Shown here: positions 49,267 to 60,720 of the stretch, piece after piece
Layout: each line of letters starts with the position of its first letter
Position numbering within the stretch: the first letter of the stretch is position 1
Source of the DNA: Holothuria scabra
Lineage: Eukaryota > Echinodermata > Holothuroidea > Aspidochirotida > Holothuriidae
NCBI GenBank assembly: GCA_037179385.1
Contig: CM074200.1
Coordinates: 31,065,884 to 31,129,883 of the forward strand
Length of the DNA stretch: 64,000 nucleotides
Direction: 5' to 3'
Notes under the pieces: model-generated
The model's input: only the letters and a program-made list of their open reading frames with translations
The model's database searches: none
What the model was told of the DNA's origin: nothing
Program-made: the position numbers and the translations under genes

Positions 49267-49849
49267 GTAAGTACTGGACAGTAGTTATTTGGTGTGAGAC
49301 TCATTGGATATAGATTAGTTCCCTACAGGTCCCCTGGTTGGCCTGGGATTGTACAATTCTTATGTCTGACACATACCCTGTGCTACATCTAAATTGCATA
49401 TCACTCTTGCACCACACACCACTCGGAGAAGTTCCAGCACCGCACCCCCGCCTCACCTTGATCGACCAGTAGGTTGTTCTCATTACTCTTTCAAGCAAGT
49501 CTTGCTGACTCTGAGGTTTTGCGAGTCTGGAAACTTCAGCTCCTTGCAGTTTCTTTCTGTCCAGGAATGTTTAATGCTGTATATGGATAGATTAGTCTCT
49601 CACCCCCTGGTTGGCTGGAGATAGTAGAATATGTTGACAGTATTCCCAGCCTGTTGTAAAAGATGACTAGAGGGAAGGAATTGGAATGTATCTGAATCAT
49701 GCTTGATTCTGAATTTGGCCTTGAACTGTATTTTAAATTGTATCACTGTTTTGTCTGGATGGCACTACCTAACTGAGTTGTGTTGGTGTGTCATTATAAA
49801 CTCCATCAAGAAAACTAACTCTATTTGTAACTGTTGTGAAGTAAAGCAA

Positions 49850-50002
49850 TAGATCTATTTCCAAATAGCAGTTACAATGAATTGTGGGATACATTTTGGG
49901 TGTATGTCAATTTTCACCACAGTAAAATGCCATTGACAAAAGTGACAAACACCAAAACTCTATCCCACAATCCTTTGTAATTGCTATTTGGAAATAGGTC
50001 TA
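49850..50002. mobile_element. Palindromic TA-flanked MITE (family E, copy 2)
   Basis: Same structure as 6991-7142, within intron 3 of the tetraspanin, with TA at both edges. Confidence 0.8.
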
Positions 50003-50180
50003 TGTATGTTGAGTTGATTTAAGAAAAAGTTTGAAATCTACTGATATGATTATAGCCAGAACTCGTTAGGCTTAACAAGAGGATCATTTCTTTGTTGTAG
50101 TGTCAGTTGGACACATGTCATACTTGTCATCACCAGTCACTTAATCACAATTTTCTGATTTTCTCTGGATTCTTCCACAG

Positions 50181-50255
50181 TATTTTACCATCTTGCTCCT
50201 ACTCTGCATAGTGGAGATTGGACTCAGTATTTTCCTGTACATCTTCAGAGCTCAG
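50181..50255 (+). CDS. Tetraspanin exon 4: TM3
   Basis: 75 nt, phase 0, acceptor TTCCACAG and donor GTGAGT. It encodes a leucine-rich membrane segment ending in an acidic residue-containing helix (VEIGLSIFLY), typical of tetraspanin TM3. Confidence 0.95.
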
Positions 50256-50439
50256 GTGAGTTTAAATGTAATGTCCTTTACCAAGGTGACGTTTTACGAG
50301 TCAATTTCTAATCAACTGGTTTAAGTGGGGCCAACAGCAGCCTTTTTGACAGTTGTGCTCGCTGGTTTGTTTTCCCTACTTTTGCTTAAAACACTTTACC
50401 CAAAGCACAATAGCAGTAGGTCCCATTTTTAAAGTCTTT

Positions 50440-50525
50440 GGTATGACCCAACCAGGAGTCAAGCTTTATACTGTACCTCCCAGAAGCAAGTCATATGCTC
50501 TATCCACTGGACCATGCAGTTGGCC
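50440..50525 (-). repeat. tRNA-like segment, probable SINE head
   Basis: On the minus strand it reads TGGTCCAGTGGATAGAGC (A-box-like), and 40-odd bases later GCTTGACTCCTGG (B-box-like). The stems do not fold as a proper tRNA, so a decayed tRNA-derived SINE is more likely than a tRNA gene. Confidence 0.35.
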
Positions 50526-52412
50526 AATTGTACTGTATAGCTTCTGGGCAATGCCTTCTGTAGTCAATTACACCCAATGTCTCCCTCTTGGACAACTTTT
50601 CTCTGCACAATGTTTTAATCTTCTTCATGATGTTTCATTCTAAAAATTCCCTCATAGGCAATAAAAAAATTCTCCTTTAGACTAGGCAATCCTCTGTAAA
50701 CTAATCCTCTGTAAACTCCCCAGCATGAAAAACTCCACGATTAGGGCTTGTCCCCAAAGTTTTTCATTGGGATTACTTGTGGGCAGAGGGAGACAACTCC
50801 ATTTGTGGATATGGTGTGTAAAGGTAGCTTTGAGATTTTAAGGGAGGGTGAACCTGCTACTTACAGATGTGTTTGCTGATCAAACAGCTTAATATAGCAC
50901 TAATACATTGTTAACAGCATATTGATGCACATTTAAGACAAGTTATTTTTCAAGTAAGGTGTATTAAAGACTTATGATTGACCTCTCTGATTTCATAGGG
51001 AATTCCCCTTATTTTGAGATGACCTGTATGGCCGGATGCAGCTATGTAGTAGTAAATCATTGCATTTAGGTAAATAGACTGAATCGGATATTCTACATAG
51101 TAATGATTTTCCTATTCTTCTTCAAAAGGATAAATCTATACTTACTTTACAGTGCATGTGTGTTTGAGGATGAGGACAAAACATGGTCTCTGTTTAAGTT
51201 AAACAATGTGAGAGCTAGTAGGGACAAATCTTTTATGCTTTAAAAGCATACTGTTCTGTGAGATGTTTTTTTCACGCTGAATAACATTCATTCTGCATCT
51301 CGTACCTAAGCCAGCAATTACCATAAATTTAAGTTATCTTGTTCTGCACTGTTCTGTAGTTTTAGGTGCTTTATGTTGAAGTATGAAATTGAGGAGAGGG
51401 TCATTACTTGTCATAATGGGGGAATATGAGGATACTCATCCCTTCATACATGCCTTTTCTGTTGCGTTGTCAGCATGCTGGGAAAAGCACTTTGCAAGTT
51501 AAGCATTGGTCATAACAAAGCACATGACAGGTCTGCTTTGATTAAGTCAAGTTCAATAGTTTGTGTGTTTGTGCATTCAGTCATGAAGGTGATCCTGAAA
51601 TTCTGTTCATCCATAAAGCTGAACACTTTTGACTGCTTTCACACTCACTGTAAAACTTATCTTGAGAGGGTGATCCAGTTGGGATCAGATCCCCCTTGAT
51701 ATCAAAGCTTTTACCCTTGATCCTTTCCACTGAATCAAAGCCCCAGTCATGCAATCAATAAACAGGAAGTACCATACTGGACCCTCAGACAATGTTGTCC
51801 ACAGTTCTTCTCTGTGCTTGCTTGCATTTCATGGAATGAAAAGTGATGATGCATTATATGTTATCTTGATCTTTGGCCACCTTGATCCTCTTAGTTTTTA
51901 CACATAGGATTTTTTACTCCATTCAAGATCTGATCTCTGAATCTGATCCCAAGTGTAAGAGCTTTCACACCAAAGATCTTGAGTGTTGGATCAGGTTTGG
52001 ATCTGATCCCTGCTCAAGATCATGAGTGAAGACCCGTATAGTTACTATGGCTTTCTTTAACTTTCTTTTTCTGCCTATGTCCTTCAAATGCCTCAAGTGA
52101 ACTTAGGAGAGATTCTTCCTTTGAGCAGTCAATTTTTTTAGAATAGCCTCTTCTTTCTGGACCTGTCAGCCAGGGTTGAAAAAAATGTCTATTTCCTGGG
52201 AATGAAAGGTGATACTTCCCCCACTGTGTTCTGTATTTTTTATTTATGTACATAAAAAAGCATATTTCTTTCCAGTTGCCAGGAAATCCCTTCAAATACC
52301 CAAATTTCCTGTGAAGGAGTCTCCCAGCTTCCCAACTTTTTCCACCCATGAATGTCAGCCCTGTGTTCATATTATTGTAATTTGTTGTATCTCTACTTCC
52401 GTTTTATTATAG
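50526..52412. other. Intron 4 sequence, nothing recognised
   Basis: No element ends or coding frames. GATCTGATCC-like words cluster near 51660-52020 without a clear repeat unit. Confidence 0.4.
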
Positions 52413-52517
52413 CTGCAAGTTGAACTTGAAAATTGCTTAAATCACACTCTGACCAGACAATATGGAAAAGAAGGAGAGGAAGCCTTCACTGAAAACTTTG
52501 ACACCTTACATAGATCA
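52413..52517 (+). CDS. Tetraspanin exon 5: first part of large loop
   Basis: 105 nt, phase 0, acceptor TTATTATAG and donor GTAAGT. It encodes the helical start of the large extracellular loop, with the NHT sequon and a TRQYG block like CD151-type loops. Confidence 0.95.
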
Positions 52518-53691
52518 GTAAGTAATTCATAGACTTGTGATTGGTGGGTCTTGGGTATGACGTAAAACTGCATCCAGGTGGGCCGAGGAGGTTGTGTGTG
52601 GCGAAAAAATTGTCCCAGGCTATCGCCCATAATATGTGTGCATAAGACTGTTATTACTCATCCCATGACAGGCGGGTTGTTGGTGCCACAAAACCGAGCA
52701 AGTCCCTCAGTGGTTGCCCACCTGTGGACTGGGAATATGCCCATGGTATTCCCTGCCTGTCCTAAGAGGCAACAAAATGGAAGGACTTGAACAGTATTTG
52801 AACACTATAACACTATATAACACATTGGTATTGATGTGTTGTAAAATCTTACTTATTTAACTAAATTTTGTATTTAAAGTTAAATGTAACTTTTGTGCAT
52901 ACAAACCTAACTTTGAGTGAGATTACATGATACCTTGACTTTAAGTATTCCAGGTTTGTCACAAATCACACTCCATAGGTAATTGAGGAGTGTGTTAGCG
53001 GAGCTGTGCTGTTAAACTTAAACCAATTTATCCCTGTTTCATTCTGTATTTAGGTGTGCAAATACTTGCACTACCTACAGTGAATTAAGCCATGTAGTGG
53101 TATGCAATCCCATTCTCACACCTTATAATTTAAGACCTGGGGGTACTGAGTCAGTTTAACTGTTTAACATCAACATTTTCCAATGCTTCAGTTGCTTTTC
53201 AAGCACCTTTCGTATTGTGCCTTTAAAATATTAACCTGAAAGTGATTTAAATGAATATAGAGAAGAAAAACTGACCACTTTGAAAATGACAATGAAATTT
53301 AATAGTATGAATGGGGCAGAGAAAACAGAATTCTCAAGAAAGATTAGTAGATAATTTACATGTTTGAAAAGAAAATGAAACCAAATTAGTCATTTGAAAG
53401 TGGTATGAACAAAGGATTAATATCAAAATTATATATACCAACTGAAAGGTGAGAAATATCCAATGCAGTATTTGCAGTAAAAATTGGGAAAATATAAACT
53501 AGACATTGTTTGATATTAAGAATGACATTTATAGACCTGAAATTTCATGATGAGAATCACTCTTTCTATTTTCAAGTAAGCCTTAGTGTACAGAATTTGA
53601 GAAGAACCATTTAAAAAAAAAAGTAGCAGTAAACATGAAGGAAAAGCAATTGCTTGATACCAGAGCTACTTCCTTGCTACCAAAATATATC

Positions 53692-54091
53692 TTAAAGGGA
53701 CTCATTGAGTTGATATCAATACTCATTGAGTTGATATTGATAACTTAATGCAAGTGTTAAAGGGTCTCTACCACATAAATCATTATAGTTAGCACATATT
53801 TATAGTTACAGTTAGCAAGTTACATTTCCATTAGTTACAGAAAACCTAAAAATTTTGAATTTGTAGTGTCTGGACTTGTAAAGGTTTTGTACATAATTTT
53901 AAAAAGTGTCAAGTCACAAATTTTTGAAAACCAAATTGAACCCTTACCTGCTCACTCATAAAACAGTTTTTTGCATGTAAGATATGGGACTTGTCTAAGT
54001 TTGACCATTTGTCATTGGTTTATGAAGAAACCTTAACAGGTTTGGAAATATTTGTTGAATTCCATGAACCAACTCAATCGGCCGCTCTGAC
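53692..54091 (+). mobile_element. TTAA MITE, family C (copy 2)
   Basis: It starts at TTAA 53692-53695, follows family C to CAACTCAATCGGCCGC, and has lost the right TTAA. The first ~22 bp (CTCATTGAGTTGATAT) are duplicated in tandem at 53701-53740. Confidence 0.65.
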
Positions 54092-55050
54092 TGCTTCATA
54101 GCTTTTACTTCTCCACTTGACTCTGTTGAAAAGATGGATTTTTTAAATGTTTTATCTTGTAGCAGACTTCCTCCTGGGTGAGGTTTGTCATGGTGATTTG
54201 GTAGTGTTTCATGCAGTGACTATGGTCAGATTTAGTAACTTCATCTTCATGCTCCATACTCTTTAAGCGTTTTATACTGCAGATCGACAAGATGGGCCTT
54301 AAAATGGCAATGTATCTCGCCCTTATTGAACCAGACAAAATGTAATGTAGACTGCCAAATTGTCTACAAATAGCTTCAGAGATTGGCAATTAAGAAGCGA
54401 CAGTTAAAAAAAGGGTGGTAAAAACTAAGTAGAGACAAGCAACATGCAGGTATGCTATTAATAAATGCTAGAAATGCATTAAGTGGAGTCAAGACTTTTG
54501 TATTTCATTTGTACAGAGCTGCTGGGACTTGTGATGTAGATCATAAGTTTGTAATCAGTACCGTAACAACTGAGCAACCTGCCCCACCTTCTACACTCCT
54601 GTTGTAGTACTCAACTCTTATCAAGTATAAAACATAATATAATTATCTGAAGTGTATGTGTATCTGTCTGTTTATCTGTTCAAGAATAAGCTATGTGAGA
54701 GTGTGAGAGTTAAAAATGACATCAAAGACTGTTAATGTTAAGCTAAAGCTACAGTGTTCATCTGTTCTCCAGAAGGGAGTTGTTACAGTATGTTAATGTA
54801 GGAGCTAAGAAGTGGAGAATCTGTCCTAAGCACTGGTCACCTCATACCAGTGTGTGTGTAATTGAAAAACCTGTTGTATCATTTTTTTAAGCTCATGGTG
54901 TAGAAATGAAACAGAAAGGTTGGAAAAAAGGATTTTTTTTTTTTTTTGTCTGTTCTACTGCTTAATTGCTTTTAGTTGTATTATGGCCAATACTGACCCT
55001 TTAGGATATTGAGGGAAAGTTATAGCCCATTTCTTTTCTCATCCTTCCAG
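54092..55050. other. Intron 5 sequence, nothing recognised
   Basis: A 94-codon minus-strand frame (54105-54389) has no family resemblance or splice context that I can defend. Confidence 0.4.
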
Positions 55051-55209
55051 TTCAAATGCTGTGGAAGTTTTGACTATCGAGATTGGAAGACCAGCTATTG
55101 GAATTCATCAGGACTGGCTGAAAACAGAACAACACCAGACAGCTGCTGCAAGTCAGAGTCAGAGTACTGTTCTGCAAACCGTGACCACCCCTCCAATATT
55201 TATCGCCAT
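55051..55209 (+). CDS. Tetraspanin exon 6: CCG and PDSCC core of large loop
   Basis: 159 nt, phase 0, acceptor ATCCTTCCAG and donor GTGAGT. It contains FKCCGS, the NSS and NRT sequons, PDSCC, a fifth Cys and NRDHPSNIY, the stretch most like CD151/TSPAN11. Confidence 0.97.
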
Positions 55210-55451
55210 GTGAGTATTTACTGTTAAGTCATGTGGATAGAAGAAACGGCTGGAGGCTGCTACACTGTATTTGTCAGACTGTGTCTCCTTCTTGAAGTAT
55301 GGGTGAAGATCCGTACTTGTGATCTTAGTGTTTTGACTTTTCAACCATTGGCAAAATTTGCTAAATAGCTTTTCAATCTTGGGAAAAGTTCTTTGTGTTC
55401 TGGTCAGATAATAATCTTCATCTTCAGACCACTTGTGAAAATAGAAGTTTA

Positions 55452-55705
55452 GATGAATCTGGACAGATTGTGATGGTCTGATTTTAGTCGGCCATTAGTG
55501 GGGTCCATCACCTCTTAATCTTTAAATTTCCTTCCTTACTTGTTCCATGGATGGTTGTACACTGAGGTGTATCTTGATTTTCTCAACTTCACTGAATGTG
55601 ATGATTTGAAATTCACGTAGACAATAAATGAAGACGATTAAAGGCTGATGGACCCCACTAATAGCTGCCTTCAGTCACTAAAAACGAGCATTAAGTGGAT
55701 TCGTC
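55452..55705 (-). mobile_element. TA-flanked MITE, family D (copy 3)
   Basis: It runs from GATGAATCTGG to GGATTCGTC, with TA on both sides, inside intron 6. Confidence 0.7.
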
Positions 55706-55992
55706 TATACACTTACTTGAACTTTTGATGAAAGAAAGAAATAGTAGTACCCCCCCTTTTTTTTCCTTTTTCTTTTTTTTTGTCTTTAAAAATAGTATGC
55801 TTGCTTGGGGGTTATTTTTAAACATTAGTTTTCTGTACCATAGGCATTCCAACTTGTATTTCAGTCATCATCATATGCATTTTTGTATATCATCAGTATT
55901 TAGCTTGGGCGACTTACAACTTTTTGAGTCTGGTACCTACAAACCCAATGGTTGAATTTCTGAATGACGTCGTAATTGCCACAAGAACATGT

Positions 55993-56062
55993 CGGTGTTT
56001 GGTCTAGTTAGTGTATCTGCCTCTTACCTGGGAGATTTCAGGTTTGATTCCCAGATGGAGAA
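55993..56062 (+). repeat. tRNA-like segment, probable SINE head
   Basis: TTGGTCTAGTTAGTGTATCTG resembles a pol III A box, and GGTTTGATTCCC a B box, at tRNA-like spacing. The arms do not pair well, so a functional tRNA is unlikely. Confidence 0.4.
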
Positions 56063-56074
56063 ATATGAAAGAAT

Positions 56075-56367
56075 TTAAAGGGCTTATCCTGTCACCCCAA
56101 GCTGCAATTTTTATAGTCCTCAGAAAATTATTAGCTCATTTCTTTGATTGACAGCTAGTTAAAAAAACTCAGGGTACAGAAGCTCATATTACACAGCAGG
56201 TACTGTACTGAGAGTGTTTTGATTATACATTGAGGGCTTGTATACTCACCTTGAAGCAATAAACTGAGACTGTGTCTGAATGAGGACAAGTTTAGACAGT
56301 TGTGGAAGGGGCGTTAAGTATTTTACGAGAATTGGAACTGTTTTTGGTGAGAGGATTAGTTTTTTAA
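56075..56367 (+). mobile_element. TTAA MITE, family A (copy 10)
   Basis: Full length in the + orientation, with TTAA at 56075-56078 and 56364-56367, in intron 6. Confidence 0.75.
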
Positions 56368-57064
56368 ATGGAACCTACCACTAAATTGTGTTTGATGCTA
56401 AGCAGAAGCAGTGGTGTAAGGAAACAATCAAATGCCCTTCAACTAGTGAATAGGCTGTGGATGCCGAAAGAGTCAAATCAGAACATAAGAAGTTGTGGTA
56501 GCTCCAACCACCAAACCAACCAATCATAAGAACATGTATCTCAGTAGCTTTTCACGAAGTGTAAAACATAATATTTATTCTTCCGAATAAAGGGAGTGTC
56601 CAATACCTAATTTGAAGTTGTTTGCTTATTTAAACATAGCGTTGGCAAAATTTGTTACTACACTGCACAGGTGGCTAACAAAGTGAGAATTGCAACACTG
56701 TTAGGCTATTGACACAATAGACCCTTTGAGATGGTCAACTCACTCTTGTCATCACAGGGTCTAAGGAGAAGGATAAACCAAGCATGCATGAAATGCAAGT
56801 ATCAACAGACCAGTGAGCCAAATAATCCCGTTTCACAGTACACTGAGCAGGACCTTCACAAATAAGGAATTTTGCCAGTGGAGAGAACAGTAATCTATTT
56901 GGAGATTTTAAAAACATGACAAGTAATAAAACAGTTAACAAGCCTTCACTGTTGGTATCTCTATGTCTAAGGTGTGATATTACCAATGTGGGAGAATTGT
57001 AATGGCCTAAAAGGTAGTTGCTTGGCCCCAAAACTAAAAGTTTACCTTTTGTATACTAAAATTC
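56368..57064. other. Intron 6 sequence, nothing recognised
   Basis: No repeat boundary or coding stretch seen. Confidence 0.4.
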
Positions 57065-57290
57065 TTAGTGGTCTTGCTGTTTAATTGAAAGCAAATTAAA
57101 AAAATGCAGATTAGCTCATATTACACAGCATGCACTGGGAGTGTTCCAATTACATGTTAGGACCTTGTATGCTCATCAGGGTATGCCCAGAAGCAATAAA
57201 TTAGGATTGTGTGGGGATAAGGAGGCATTTTTAGACAGCTGTAGGAAGTACTAGAAGTAAGACAGTTGGAAGAATTGGAATCCATGGTAA
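57065..57290 (+). mobile_element. Family A MITE, badly decayed (copy 11)
   Basis: The middle of the family is recognisable (TTAGCTCATATTACACAGCA, then AGAAGCAATAAATTAGGATT). Both ends are eroded. Confidence 0.5.
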
Positions 57291-57705
57291 TGATTAACTG
57301 CCTTTAGAAGTTGTGATTGAAGAAAGAGAAGTACCAATATAGTCACTTGTGCAAAATCTTCCTGAAAACCTGCAAAAAAAATAGGATTTTCAGGATATGA
57401 ATTGCACATACTTTTTCCTCAAGAATTACAACTGCAAAGAAAGCAGAGTCATGAGTCATGACTCTACACCTAACATGGATTCAGCACCCTAGAGTCAAGT
57501 CATGAGTAGCTATCGGCCTCTTAGATTGAGTTAGCCAATTTTAGCTCTCTTAGTTCTTGTAAATGTTACTTTGTCTTTCCTGTCTCTTTTGCTAACACCC
57601 TCACCCCAAGTTATGTCTTTTACCATTAGGCCATACTCACTAAACTGTTCTGTGTTTGCTAACAAAAATGGAGGTTCTACCTAAAATCTCCAGGCATAAT
57701 CTGTA

Positions 57706-57974
57706 GACCAATTCAGGCAGCAAGTGATAGTCTGATTTCAGTCAGCCATAGCTGGGGTCTATCACCTTTTAATCTTTCAATTTCTTTGCTTGCCTGTATT
57801 GTGGATGGTTGCAAACTGAATTGTAACTTAATTCCTTCAATTTCACTTTATATGATGGTTTAAGTTTATGATGGTTGAAGTTTATGTAGACAAGAAATAA
57901 AGACGATTTAAGGCTGATGGACCTCACTAATGGCTGCCAGCAATCATTAAAAAAAGCACAAATGGGATTCATCT
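57706..57974 (-). mobile_element. TA-flanked MITE, family D (copy 4)
   Basis: Diverged copy from GACCAATTCAGGCAGC to GGGATTCATC in intron 6. A short internal duplication (TTTATGATGG, about 57860-57890) is visible. Confidence 0.6.
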
Positions 57975-58140
57975 TTATACCTAGTCCTTGGTGTACAGAC
58001 TGCTATGTAAAATTTCAGTGTCTCACAAGCCAAACAGTTATTCTTTTGTTGGTATGAATCTGCAGGATCTTTATTGATTTGGCTTACCTTTATTGACTTG
58101 GTTGATATGCATATAAAATGTTTTTATTCTCTTTCAACAG

Positions 58141-58224
58141 GGCTGTGTGGAGAGCCTTAGAGTTTACCTAGCTGATCAAATAGTTATTGTGATGGTAGTC
58201 TTCCTGGGGATTGGTCTTGTAGAG
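58141..58224 (+). CDS. Tetraspanin exon 7: last loop Cys and TM4
   Basis: 84 nt, phase 0, acceptor CTTTCAACAG and donor GTGAGT. It starts Gly-Cys (sixth loop Cys) and runs into TM4 (IVIVMVVFLGIGLVE). Confidence 0.97.
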
Positions 58225-58468
58225 GTGAGTGAATACTAACCGAAAGTTAAAAAGTATCCTAACTTTACAGTGCTGTAGAACCTGAGCCATAAAATCTCAT
58301 TTCAATAACTGCAGCACTGTAGAGCAGTATATGGTTTCAAAGTGTAGCACTTAGTCCAGCATCTGGAACAGAGGGTTATGCATTTTTCTGAATATAGTTT
58401 TATAAGGGGAAAAAGTTAAAACTCAAATACATTAAACCTTGGTTTTATTAGTCTTTGGGTAATATGAT

Positions 58469-59396
58469 TGTCACTGTGTGTGGCACGAAATGATTACACG
58501 GGAGACGTGTTCCGGATTTCACCCCTTTATTTGCACTCGTGCCGTTGAGGCACGGTGAAACTAGAAGAAAACAACAAAAAATTGATTAGAAAAGAACAAT
58601 AATACGTCACTTGAATGATATATAAAGGTATTTTTAACAATGTAAATTTTAGGCACAAACAGGCAAACAGATACAGAAACGAAATGAGATAGAGGCAACT
58701 TGGTTAACACTTCCAGCCGGCTACACACATCCAGGGACACACACACACACATACACAATCAAACATACAACTCCTCCAAAAAAAGAGCTAATTCTGCTAC
58801 GACTTACAAAATTGTTACGGGGTTATAGCGTCACACACAATGAGGCGACTGCGGGTAACTGGGGTCACTGGGATAACGGTGGTGACAGGGATAACGGGTT
58901 GACTGGGGTAAACCTGTTACGGAAAATGAATGGATTCCGAGTAACCCTTGAGCAAATACTCTACAAACTTCATTACATGCAAGACATTTTAAATGGGCAC
59001 TCACAAACAGCTGATATAAAGTCAGGAGAAATAAAACATTTTTAACAACCCCTTGAAGCAGAAGATGAAAAAACCGGCCTGAACGGTTATCATACAACTA
59101 CTTGGTAAATCAATATAGTAACAAACGAGGACAGATTTTTCTTCACAAAACTTAGTCTAATTAACTTACTGTAATTAATAAAGATAAGCTAATAAACTTA
59201 CTCAAAAATAAACGGGCGGTGCCAGAGGATGCGGGTAAACACAACGAGATGGAGAACAGAAGTGAACAGCATTGACACGCGAGTCCACGCGACTCAAAAG
59301 GAAACACCTGCGTGCATTCCTGACACGCGTACATACTTGGAACCCGGCCAGAGGAGTAACAGAGGTCGACCAAGGAACTTATCGGTGACGATAACA
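58469..59396 (-). mobile_element. Solo LTR, 928 bp, perfect 5-bp target duplication
   Basis: On the minus strand it starts TGTTATCGTCACC and ends CACACACAGTGACA. ATGAT flanks both ends (58464-58468 and 59397-59401). An AATAAA lies about 60 bp before the minus-strand 3' end, as in an R/U5 arrangement. GC content is higher than in the surrounding intron. It includes a CA-repeat tract (about 58738-58756) and a degenerate GGGATAACGG repeat (58850-58925). The TGTTA start and 5-bp duplication fit BEL/Pao or Gypsy; no internal genes remain. Confidence 0.7.
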
Positions 59397-60019
59397 ATGA
59401 TTGTAATGTTCTTACATCTTCAACGAATCCACATATCTCACTTAAAGTCCACTGTAGGGCACTGGAGCAGCAGTAGGCAAAATTCTGAAAAGAAGAAGTG
59501 CTAATATCTTTTAATATAACTTGCTAAATTGGTGTAGAAAGCTGAAAGTATACTCCTGTCCCCTACTTACCTGCATAGCAGGCTGTACAGCATATTCCTT
59601 TTTCAGTCATATCCCTAACGCCTGCCAAAGTGAGTACCGAACATATTCGTTGGGTATTCATAGAAATATGTAGCCTTAAGAGTGGTTGAATGTTTGTGAA
59701 CATTCACAAGAAGGCAGCATTTGGTCCTGTTTAAATCATGCAGTAGCCCTTGCCACCCACAGAGTTGTTTTGTCATTGTAATACTTGTGCCCTGGTAGTT
59801 ACCCTCTGCACAGGTAGTTATGCAACGAATTAATGAGTGAGCATCTCAGGTTTCCATAGATAGACTTCCAGTTTACCACTACAGAAGTTCATACACTCAC
59901 TCAAAAAACAATGAGCATGATTCTTGAGGTGATGAGAGAACACACGAATAAGCCATATTATGATAATGAAGCTTTCTCAGGTGTTTCAAATGATTAACTC
60001 TTTTCTCGCCTTTTTGTAG

Positions 60020-60088
60020 ATGATCGGACTCATATTCACCATGTGTCTCTATTGTCACCTTCGTTATGAATCAGAGGACATGATGTAG
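60020..60088 (+). CDS. Tetraspanin exon 8: TM4 end and cytoplasmic tail
   Basis: Acceptor CTTTTTGTAG, 22 codons and TAG at 60086-60088. It encodes the end of TM4 and a short tail with membrane-proximal Cys residues (likely palmitoylated) and YCHL, a possible endocytic motif equivalent to CD151 YRSL. Confidence 0.95.
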   Translation: MIGLIFTMCLYCHLRYESEDMM

Positions 60089-60151
60089 CCAAAAGTGACC
60101 ACTGACCACATACCTTTCAGACGGGCTAATATGGACCCCCTCCCCCATCAT

Positions 60152-60239
60152 AATAAAATGAATCATTTTCTGGTACTTTTTTTGCATCCTCTCAAAGTAT
60201 TCATGATAACAAAGAAACTGACTTAACTTAAACAATAAA
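60152..60239 (+). terminator. Candidate polyadenylation signals of the tetraspanin
   Basis: AATAAA occurs at 60152-60157 and 60234-60239, 64 and 146 bp after the stop codon. Either could set a short 3' UTR; the cleavage site is unknown. Confidence 0.4.
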
Positions 60240-60547
60240 AACATGACAATGATGCTCTGTGACTTAATTTTATGCATTTTAAATGTAATGGTAGGAAAAT
60301 GGTGCCATGTATTCTGAATTTCTTATTCAGTCTTGAGAAAATGTTACTTCTCCAGGAGTACATTAACACCTTAATTATTTATTGGAGGTGGATAGTATTC
60401 AAGAAAGTTTTGCATAGTGATGTCTTTCTAAAACATTATTCATGTGACTTGGGCCTGTTGTTTTTATTCATGGTTTGGGGGTTACATAGTTACATCACGT
60501 AGGCCTACTATTGGAGGGCTGTACTGTACATAAGTTTTCATGAGGGC

Positions 60548-60720
60548 TCCAAGGCTCGAAATTAGCTAGACAATTGGCACAGCCAAAATGGCTGTTGGTC
60601 TATGTTTTTTCAATGGAAATTTACTCAGGGGCATCATGGCCATCAGAATGGGCCCGGCAGCCTTGACGGATGGTTACTTTGAGCCCTGGGGCTCTGCCAT
60701 TTTATAGGCATATCAAGAAA
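60548..60720 (+). repeat. Dispersed repeat F (copy 2)
   Basis: Related to 46976-47120 (AAAATGGCTGTTGGTCTATG, GGGCATCATGGCCATCAG). The following 60765-60865 holds several AAGGCCATGAAGGCC palindromic words. Confidence 0.45.

Larger units (their letters stand above)
39973..60088 (+). other. CD151/TSPAN11-like tetraspanin gene (whole coding span)
   Basis: Tetraspanins are four-pass membrane organisers; CD151-type members associate with laminin-binding integrins. Joined at GT-AG introns, the eight pieces sum to 1062 nt, a 353-aa product. Starting at the internal ATG (47983) gives 255 aa, close to vertebrate CD151. In short-form numbering: juxtamembrane CC (10-11), TM1 about 14-40, TM2 about 55-77, TM3 about 91-113, large loop about 114-215, TM4 about 216-238. 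Loop cysteines are 155, 156, 184, 185, 192 and 207, the six-Cys pattern. Three N-glycosylation sequons (NHT, NSS, NRT) lie in the loop. NRD (195-197) sits where CD151 carries QRD, and the tail has YCHL, a YxxL sorting motif. The assignment is by remembered motifs; a tree would settle CD151 versus TSPAN11. Confidence 0.9.

Noticed and set aside
55993..56062. Functional tRNA gene
   Set aside because: A- and B-box-like words are present, but acceptor, anticodon and T stems do not pair. A SINE remnant is likelier.
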